Part shown: positions 56,587 to 64,000 of the stretch, piece after piece | Numbering within the stretch: position 1 is the stretch's first letter | Layout: each line of letters begins with the position of its first letter | Assembly (NCBI GenBank): GCA_010093685.1 | Contig: MU006228.1 | Span: forward strand, 94,057-158,056 | From: Ophiobolus disseminans | Taxonomy: Eukaryota; Ascomycota; Dothideomycetes; Pleosporales; Phaeosphaeriaceae | Reading direction: 5' to 3' | DNA length: 64,000 nt | Notes under the pieces: generated by a model | What the model was told of the DNA's origin: nothing | Database searches by the model: none | The model's input: only the letters and a program-made list of their open reading frames with translations | Made by a program: the position numbers and the translations under genes

Positions 56587-57811
56587 TCAAGCTGATACAG
56601 TCTCCGACTTCTCGACACCTCCACCGGAACCACGATCAACGACTGTTCTCTTCTCGGCAAGCGCCTCAGTCCTTGACCGACTCTCGGAATCAAGGTATGG
56701 GGCTTCCCCGATACCAACCGCGCGGTTTCCGAACCGCTCACCAAGACCGTCGTAGTCAAAAGTCGCGCTATGGAATGCACTGCGGTTATCCCAGATCGCT
56801 ATTTTATCGTTAGATTACCATGATTTGCAATGCGTGAAACCATGAGACTCACCAAGGTCATTCTTGCTCTTCCATTTCAACCTTACTTGCAGATCGTGGT
56901 TCTCAGTAATGACAGAACGGAACTTTTTCAGCAATTCACTACTCTCCTCGTCGTTTAGCTCGTTGATGTACTTTGGGAACGGCCCCAAAGCATATACGCT
57001 CTTCCAGCCGGTAACGGGATTGGTGCGAACAACCGGATGGATGGCCTTCAGTTCCTTGCCGACGTTCTTTGGACTACCGCGTTCCTTCAAGTACAGTTTG
57101 ACCTTCTCTGGGTTCGCTTCAGCTGCGCGAAGGAACCCATCGCCGACAAATGTAGCGGTCAAACCTTCAAAGAACTTTTGGTACACCTTTGAGAAACGAT
57201 CATAAATCTCGTATCCAGATGCCCAAAGCGTGTCGCCGCCCGTCTCAGGAAGCTGCGTCAGGCGCAGGGACGTGTAATCAGCAGGCACAGGCTCGAACTG
57301 GATATCGGAATGCCATTGCGCGGCATCGTAATGACGATTGCCTGACTGCCGCCCATTTTGTTCGTGGCGGAAGATCTGTTTTCGTGCGAGTGAGCTGATT
57401 GTGCTGATCTCCGCGTCATTGACACCGAACTCTGAGGTGTTGTTGAGGACTGGGTGGATATGCAGTGTGGAGTCTGCGGGCTTGTTGGTCAGCTGCCCAA
57501 GGCGATGGACGAGCTGCTTTTGAAGTTGGTTGGTTAGATTATCCTGGGCGCGGAAGAAGACAACACCGCGTTCAGAAACTATTCCGTGTCAATCGATGAG
57601 CATCGTGGAGAGGGGGCGTCGGCATACTGGTTATTGCAAGATCACGAATGAGGTCATCCGAGTCAGATGCATTAAGAATGTCATCGACGATGTTCACTCC
57701 CGTGTACTCGCGGCCGATGACCGGTGTTGCTTCCTCAAATTTGAACTTCTTGTCGAGCACACCAGACTTTGTCAGTGGAGAAGGGTACGAGTGTTTGTCT
57801 TGAGTAGCCAT
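56587..57811 (-). CDS. TauD/TfdA-type 2-oxoglutarate/Fe(II) dioxygenase
   Basis: Three exons: 57628-57811, 56853-57578 and 56587-56798. Introns are 49 and 54 nt and phases agree, giving 373 residues. The family lead GVVFFRAQDNLTNQLQKQLV precedes the iron-binding H151-x-D153 in WHSDIQFEPVP. LRLTQLPETGGDTLWASGYE follows, then the distal His313 in NRSAFHSATFDYD and Arg325 (GERFGNR), which binds 2-oxoglutarate. All three metal ligands and the Arg are present. Members hydroxylate taurine, other sulfonates or alkyl sulfates to release sulfite, or act on other small acids. No signal peptide; cytosolic. The start at 57811 (gtagccATGg on the other strand) is preferred over a longer frame. Confidence 0.88.
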
Positions 57812-58515
57812 GGTATCGAACAAGTGTGCCTCGATCAGATACAAGAGCCGAGGAGGAATTTTCACGATGAATAGTGCACTGTCGGTCAACAAGCGGTCTT
57901 ATATGGGTCGCGACTGTGATGTGCAACGATGTCGCTATTTTGACGTTCCAGGTGGGGAAGATCACGCAAACCACAAAGCCGAGCACGCAACGTCCTTCGC
58001 GCACACTCAATGCGCGACGTTGACCTATCGCAAGCGGATTACTGCAAGCCAAAATCCACCGTGAGTATCTGTTATCTGCTTCTTTTGTAATGGGTACAAG
58101 GATGATATTTGAAAGCCGAGGTGCCGTTGTCATTATTTGATGTTTCCCAAAGCTCGCATCCCCTTCGCGTCTTCCGCTCACGGTTCAAGAAGAATGAAAT
58201 TGGGGCCGAGACAACAATATTCGGGGGAAGACACGCTGATCATGTGGCATTCCTACGTTAGTTTGAACCGATGCGAATAGGTACAGTCTCTAGCACAGCC
58301 CTAGCACCTGATATCATGAAGAAGTACAAAGCGTGCGGAACACCTAGTTTTTGTTGCAACGCATCATGTTGTTATTGTCAAGGTGAATGGATGAGCACGT
58401 GATGCGCAGTTCGCTTCGCACGTGGCTGCCACGTGGATTTGCGCAACCTTCCCACACAAGCGCGTCTGCAAATACTGATGTGGGGAAACACCACACCGCG
58501 CCGCGTTTCGTAAAC
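57812..58515. promoter_or_regulatory. Divergent intergenic region
   Basis: 704 bp holding promoters of the dioxygenase and of the F-box-like gene. No clear motif. Confidence 0.4.
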
Positions 58516-59669
58516 ATGTCAACTCACGATGATGAGCTCGAGCAGTGTCACAAGCGCGCATATCGGTAAGGCTACCTCCACGGTGGTTTGAGAACAGCAT
58601 TTACCTTGATAGATCTTACCAGCGAGTACAAAAAGCCGAAATGGCCTTGCATGTAGAGTGCGCCCAGCTCCTAGCTTCCAGCCACAAACTCGAAGAGGCG
58701 ATTACTCGTGTGACTGAAAAGCGACGAAAGCAACCATGGCGGTATCTTGCATGCACGCCACACCTGCCGGTCTTGCAAGCTGAGCGCGAGTCCATTCTCG
58801 ATTCGCTGGATTCTATCAACACGCGGTTGAAGAATCATCAGATCGAAGAAGTTCACTGCATGAAACAATACGCGAAAAATTCATGCCGACATCTTTGCGA
58901 CATGGTCATGGATCGTCTGCCACGCGAACTTCGCGATGTCATCTATGGATACCTGTTGCCAAGGACTACCGTCGACGCCACAGCACAATGGGCTCGGTCA
59001 TACGTGTACTTGAGCACATCAACAGGGATCAAAATGAATACGTGCGACTACTACTGGCAACTCCAGTTCGGCACGCATCCCATCCCAGCGCATTGTGTTG
59101 ACAAGCATCACATGGGTAGAACGCTCCTAGAGATTGCCTGTGTCTGGGACCAACTCACGAAGTATGAGGCCGAAGTACAGCAACTACCGAGCCTCCTCCG
59201 CTCGGAGCACTGGCTGCATGGTCGCGGCGCAGGTACTGCCATTCGAAACTTGTCGGTCACACTATGGTACCCGAAACATCTGCGCTACAACTGGGATACA
59301 CTGCAGCCGTGTATCGACGCCAACAGCATCCTCGAGCTCTTCCCACTTATGAATATTTGCTTGGAAGTTCTGCTGGGCTTGAAGCCAGGCGCGAAAGTAT
59401 CGGTTCTACTCACCATGCGTCCAACTATGGCCATTCCTCGACACCCCCCCGACGCAGAGATTCGAGAGAGGGCGCTCTTGGAGTGTATTGCTCCGATCAT
59501 CCATACGTTGCGTAAGCTTCAGGATTACGGCCTGAAAGTCGAAGTTACCCTTAGCGACTACGACTGGCGATTGTCTCAAATAGACGAACAAGTGTCTAAG
59601 GAGTTGTGGAGAGCTAGGATCCAGGAGAACAATACGAGGGAAGACATGTTGTTTCCAATCGTTCCATGA
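58516..59669 (+). CDS. F-box-like LPRELRDVIY family protein, copy C1
   Basis: Two exons, 58516-58565 and 58613-59669, with a 47-nt intron (donor GTAAGG, acceptor GATAG; phases agree), giving 368 residues. An N-terminal helical, coiled-coil-like region of ~110 residues (KLEEAITRVTEKRRKQPW, LDSLDSINTRLKNHQIEEV) precedes LPRELRDVIYGYLLP near 119-133. A conserved central part follows (WALE-like LTKYEAEVQQL, IRNLSVTLWYP) and a C-terminal KVEVTLSDYDWRLSQIDEQV region. It differs from the A and B copies by the long N-terminus. It begins a cluster of four related genes reaching the window edge. Confidence 0.72.
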
Positions 59670-60096
59670 GCTAGCAGCGCAAGGGACGCGAGCACGCTTT
59701 TGGGTCACCCAGTAATACCTGGCTGCCCTTGCGTATGGTACGTTAGAGATACGGCGGGGTCAGTTGTAGCGCACTACTGACACTCCCAGAATGTCAGGGC
59801 CTTTTTGATCGCTCCGATGTTTAATTTGTGGAGCTGACCATATGGGGAAGACACTCATGGTGGAGATATGGCCACGCTTTGGCGCGTTTCCAGTCAGCTT
59901 GGAGGGGATGTAGAGTCTTCCATCATGCCAATGAAAACGTAGGATGGAGCAAAGAACACTGGATGTCTATTTCTGATCACGAATGCATCGATACGTTATT
60001 GCGCGCGCCAATTGAAATATGCACTTTGCCGTTGTGATGGATGATAACCTATAAATTTGAGTCGTTCAACAAACTGGAGGCAAAAAAAGAACAAAT
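59670..60096. other. Intergenic region
   Basis: Nothing recognised. Confidence 0.45.
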
Positions 60097-60850
60097 CTAG
60101 ATTAGCATCTTACTATTTAGTTGATGAGACATGAGTTTCCGCTGATGAGCAATCCTGCAATTGAGGTATTGGGGGACGTGCTCGAGTTCAACGAATTGAT
60201 GTAGTGCGGCCGAATGGAATATCTCATCAAATTCTTGCGCAAGGTTGGCTATGGCTTGCCTTTGCGACAAAATACCGCCAGTCGTCAAGCCTATCGCGAC
60301 ACACACCCACTCGTGAAGCTTCAAAGTAGGTGGGGTCGTGTCGCAGGGATTGACGTTGTCTGCAGTATCGACTGTGCGTGGAACGTCTTGATCTCGAACG
60401 TTAACGGTGTGGTACCCTACTACATAACGGTATGCCATGTCTCGAAGTTCCCGAGGAAATTGCTTGTAGAACGCTGCTTGGAACTCGCAAGATTGCTGCC
60501 GAGTACAGGCTTCGATGTACTTATCGATGCTCCGGTTTAGCTCCGCACGTTCGCACGTAACAGTCCTTACGGCATTCTTGTACAAGCGAAGCTGCGGCGG
60601 ATCGAGGCCAGGGGACTTGTGAGCTACCCAGCCATTCCGGAACATCCAATTGTCCAACTTGTCGTTGAGTTTGACCTGGTGCCGCAATAGTAGGAGGAGC
60701 TGGCTCAGTGCACTATCGAAGTTAGCTGACGATAGATAGATTTCGCGACTTCCAGTCCGCGCCTACGTACCTGGCGACAAGTTCGTGATCAAGATTTGAA
60801 GTCGCACGGTCGACCGATAGTCGTTGCATTAGCGAGGTAAGTACATCCAT
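60097..60850 (-). CDS. F-box-like FPRELRDMAY family protein, copy C2 (short)
   Basis: Two exons, 60771-60850 and 60097-60712, with a 58-nt intron (donor GTACGT, branch CTAAC, acceptor GATAG; phases agree), giving 231 residues. The helical N-terminus (LTSLMQRLSVDRATSNLDHE, LSQLLLLLRHQVKLNDKLD) precedes FPRELRDMAYRYVVGY near 112-127. FDEIFHSAALHQFVELEHV follows, and the protein ends soon after (LNSKMLI). It lacks the C-terminal half seen in copies C1 and C3, so it is a natural short form or a truncated copy. Confidence 0.65.
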
Positions 60851-61689
60851 GTTGAATTCGTTCCGAGTTGAGAAAAGCATAACTGGGGGAGGGAGAGCGA
60901 AAAGGGGTTGTGTGAAGTGAGAAACGTATAATCACGCTAGGGCGGCTTGGGCTCGCGCTAAAGTAGGCGGGTAAGCAAGCTGGGCTTATTATTAAGTAGC
61001 AAGAGAGAACAAGCACTATTTATTGTCATTGAAGTCCGTCATCCGCACTTAGAAGTATACTCTTTTATACCTGGATACATAGTCATCAGCAACCGATATC
61101 ACGCCCTAATCAGTTTCGTGGATTGGCCTGCTTCACCTTTTAGCCTTAGACTGTGTAAAATAAGTGTCCATAACCTCGGGCTACAAAATACAGTTTTCGA
61201 AGATTTTCAACCCATCAATAGCTTATGCCACAATACGAACCAAAAAGCCTGATAATTGGTGATTAACTAAACACAACACCGTGATCCCAAAAGCTTCTTT
61301 TGTCTCATTTTTGTCGTCGCGGAGGGATCAAAATTTACCTGCACGCAACGCCCATCATATTGCTCCTCTAGAACATTTGTAAAGTGGGGACTTTTAAGGC
61401 ATGCAACAAGCAAACAGCGGTGAGTGGCGGGTGCATGTCGATGACAGACCTGCAGACCAAAACAAGGCCAAAGGCAATAGTATGGAGCTAGTTCTGTTTC
61501 GGTACTTTTCGTAGGTAATATGAAGGGCGAATGCAACACCAACCTGTACCCAGCTAACGCATAATGTCTCCAATAATTTGAGGAGAGTGTTGCGAACGCC
61601 TCCCTGCGCATGGCAAATTGCGGTGAATCAGTAGTGTTGACCCCTCGAAGACTGTCCAACGCACCCAATCTAGCCTTCCGGCGCAGAGT
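60851..61689. other. Intergenic region
   Basis: No supportable gene; the 133-codon minus-strand frame at 61267-61668 lacks any motif. Confidence 0.45.
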
Positions 61690-62866
61690 CTAGCCATCTT
61701 GCTCTCTAATCCGCTGAGCGCGTTTCGCCAGTAGTTTCTGTGTCACTGTTAGCGGGAACCAACAATATCGGTCTTTAGGGATGGACCCACCTCTTGATGT
61801 GCTACGATCTTCTTGTTCCAACAATCTTCCGTGAACTCATTGGCTGTGAGCAGGAACTTCAGCATGTACCCGAACTTCATTTCGACCTTATATCCCACGC
61901 CAAGGAGGTGCTGGAGCTCTTTGCGCAGTTTCCTCAGGACATCAGCGACCGGAACAGCTGCACTTTGATCCGCCCCGGTTCCGCAATGGGTGATGTCGAA
62001 TTGCAGCGCAATCATGAGCTCGGTTTGGGGTCCAAGGGTATCGAAGAGCGTAAAACTCCTCTTCAGCTAGGATAGCGATAAGTCAATGTCTCCGCCTGGT
62101 GGTATGTAACTGTAGAACTCAATTTTTTTGGCGTGATCGCGTGGTGACAGATCCCAGCCGCTCTCATTATGACTGAAGAAGTGACGTAGATCCTCTGAAG
62201 CGACAAATCGAAATCTGCATAGTGAACACCAGGATTCTGCGAATTCGTACAGCATCTCATCGGGCAAGGTGCCAGCCTTGAGAAGATGGCTATAGCCGCG
62301 GGGCTGAAGTCCGCTGATGAGTAGAGCAGTCATAGCTGTATCGAGGACCCCAGACGTTCCGAGATTTGGTGTGCTTCCCATCAGCTTAGTGACTCCAACT
62401 TGATGCTCGCCATGAATGTAGTGATAGATGATGTCTCGCAATTCCCGAGGGAGTGTCGTATGTAGCAGGCGGAGCAACACTTCACACTCGTGCTTTGCAC
62501 TGTCCTGGATATGTTCTGTGATCTTGACATTAAGCAACTCTCGGCTTCTGGTGATTGCGGGAACAGCCTCCTGCAGCACGCGGTACTTCTCAGGTGTTAT
62601 GGTCATGAGGTCCGTCACGTTGATTGTTGTGCGACCAGAGAGAGGTTCTTTGTCGAACGTGAGGCAAAGTTCTATTTCCATTCTCTGTAACACTCTGCTG
62701 TAGACTTGAAACCTTCTCATCGCTCTAGCACCAGTCAGATTCATCTAGGCCGATACGGGAAACGACCTCGGACATACCTCGCGATGAAGTCTCGGTCAAG
62801 CCCTGGTCCTGTTGGGGCGACCAGGAACTCCAGAGCGGTGGGTACTGGCGGTTTCATGCTCATCAT
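61690..62866 (-). pseudogene. F-box-like copy C3 with one in-frame TAG
   Basis: Three exons: 62778-62866, 61791-62724 and 61690-61737. Introns of 53 and 53 nt have GTATGT/GTGGGT donors and CTGAC/CTAAC branch sites, all phase-consistent, 356 codons. LPRELRDIIYHYIHG lies near 121-135, then SWCSLCRFRFVASEDLRHFF and FYSYIPPGGDIDLSLS. At 62067-62069 a TAG interrupts the frame, which goes on unchanged: LKRSFTLFDTLGPQTELMIA, VADVLRKLRKELQHLLGVGY and the last exon KLLAKRAQRIREQDG. Nothing nearby could splice it out. CAG or TGG is the likely original. Because splice sites are intact, the loss looks recent. Confidence 0.68.
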
Positions 62867-63393
62867 TTGGCCACAGGTAGAGGATTTGGCGACGCACACT
62901 CGTGTCTTGGCGCTACGCAACTGTTTCTCGGCAACAGCAGCAGCCGCAGCTACCCAGGGCAATGTTAAAGATTAGAAACGCCGCCAGGGGGATGGAATTA
63001 TTGAAAGAGTACCGATAGAGAGGGAAAACGGCCAGAGACCCGGGTAAGTCACTTTGTGTGAAGGCGTTGATAACTCCATCGGCAACTACCGTCTCGATTA
63101 ACGATACACCGCTGCTTCGATATCAATGAACCGAGTATGAACATATCCACTTTGTTCAGTCAAAGTTCCCTTGAAGATTTGCGAGTAGTATCTGCTAAGA
63201 CTACATGTCGTAATTTTCATGAACCTAACTTTGAGCTCTTGAACAACAACCGTGAATTCAGCGCTAGAGAACCTATGGCGGAAAAGTATAGTCGTGAAAT
63301 GTATATCAAGACTGGAGTTGCACAAAGAAGATGAACCTCGTGAGGCCATATGGGTTCATTGAACTGCGCTCAACCAGAAGCAGTTGCCAGTTT
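62867..63393. other. Intergenic region
   Basis: Nothing recognised. Confidence 0.45.
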
Positions 63394-64000
63394 CTATGAC
63401 TCATTAGCGCACGCAAGCTGAGGCATGTGCTCAGTCCGACTGACCACCTTCTTGTCCAGGATCTTCTGATACCACACCTCCTTGCTAAGATCGTCGGACT
63501 TGACCCGAGTGACAAGGCTACTATCCACTTCGATGGTTACATTGTGCCCGACATCAAGAAGCTCCTTGACCAATGGAAAGACTCCACTCAAGATATCAAG
63601 GAACTTGCAAATGTCATGCTCATGACCGTGCCAGATCGCCTTCCGCGCGAGGGTCGCGACAGGTAACATGATCCTGGCTCCTTTCTTGACGTCAGTTAAG
63701 CACGTGAGGTATTTCGACATCGATTTGCACCACTCCAGATCCGTGTCGAACATGCAGCCTCCGGGCCATATGTCAATCTCAACATTTCTGACAAGTTGGC
63801 GTACGGGCAGGTCGAGGTCCCACAAATCTTTCGATAGGAATTCCAACACCACGGTGTTCGTCGCGAACTGGAAGGTCGTGAATTTGTACCACGCTTCGAA
63901 GAGCTCGCGCCGCGTGCTAGCATCGCAAAATTCGGGTTGGAGGACATGCAGACTGTCAACAAGTTGGGGCCGGGAAGATCTCGGAGAGTGCAGCGGGAGA
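63394..64000 (-). CDS. C-terminal part of a fourth C-type family gene, copy C4 (5' end outside window)
   Basis: The frame is open from the window edge to the stop at 63394, about 200 residues. It has RRELFEAWYKFTTFQFATN, VRQLVRNVEIDIWPGG and VGHNVTIEVDSSLV, then LSKEVWYQKILDKKVV. These match the C-terminal layout of copy C1 (RNLSVTLWYP, LKVEVTLSDYD, VSKELWRARI) and of copy C3. The F-box-like motif would lie beyond the window. No stops or shifts seen. Confidence 0.62.
   Translation of the reverse strand, partial: LPLHSPRSSRPQLVDSLHVLQPEFCDASTRRELFEAWYKFTTFQFATNTVVLEFLSKDLWDLDLPVRQLVRNVEIDIWPGGCMFDTDLEWCKSMSKYLTCLTDVKKGARIMLPVATLARKAIWHGHEHDICKFLDILSGVFPLVKELLDVGHNVTIEVDSSLVTRVKSDDLSKEVWYQKILDKKVVSRTEHMPQLACANES

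Noticed and set aside
61267..61668. 133-codon minus-strand frame between copies C2 and C3
   Set aside because: No family block, no start context, no homology to neighbours.
1..64000. CRISPR arrays, bacterial operons, ribosome-binding sites, rRNA
   Set aside because: None seen; the DNA is fungal nuclear sequence with spliceosomal introns.

Overview
The window is nuclear DNA of a filamentous ascomycete (Pezizomycotina). Dothideomycetes is most likely, but I infer that from gene style only. The evidence is short spliceosomal introns (mostly 47-67 nt, GTRNGY donors, CTAAC/CTGAC branch sites, YAG acceptors), a HET-domain gene, a fungal ABC-F ATPase, a TCO89-like TORC1 protein, a GH78-type secreted enzyme, many fungal proteins with an F-box-like LPxELRxxIY motif, and RIP-type mutation of a DNA transposon. 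I joined exons by hand; nearly every join was checked for phase.

Layout. 1-13 kb: end of an unknown gene, two tandemly duplicated F-box-like genes (one broken), two disordered fungal proteins (the second TCO89-like), a small GPI-type cell-wall protein and a third F-box-like paralogue. 13-14 kb: a decayed tandem repeat. 14-23 kb: HET gene, ABC-F gene, a zinc-finger/poly-Gln protein and a decayed gene. 23.9-30.4 kb: one large host gene cut in two by a 3.1 kb hAT element that has a perfect 8-bp target duplication and 15 in-frame stops without a frameshift. 30-43 kb: two small membrane proteins, a Golgi-type glycosyltransferase, a decayed proline/serine-rich gene, an acidic F-box-like gene and a GH78 rhamnosidase-like enzyme. 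43-46 kb: two more F-box-like genes (one broken). 46-58 kb: a metabolic block with an alpha/beta hydrolase, a secreted L-amino-acid oxidase, a RidA-family protein with its own signal peptide, a conserved acidic protein, a Tc1/mariner-type element, a gene split by one stop, and a TauD dioxygenase. 58-64 kb: four more F-box-like genes, one carrying a single nonsense codon and one running off the window.

Two themes stand out. First, a secreted amino-acid oxidase (makes 2-imino acids and peroxide) lies divergent to a secreted-looking RidA (hydrolyses 2-imino acids), which suggests an extracellular imine-handling pair. Second, this is a gene-decay landscape: intact transposon ends, C-to-T-type stop codons in the hAT element, and several host genes whose frame is open on both sides of one in-frame stop or a one-base shift.
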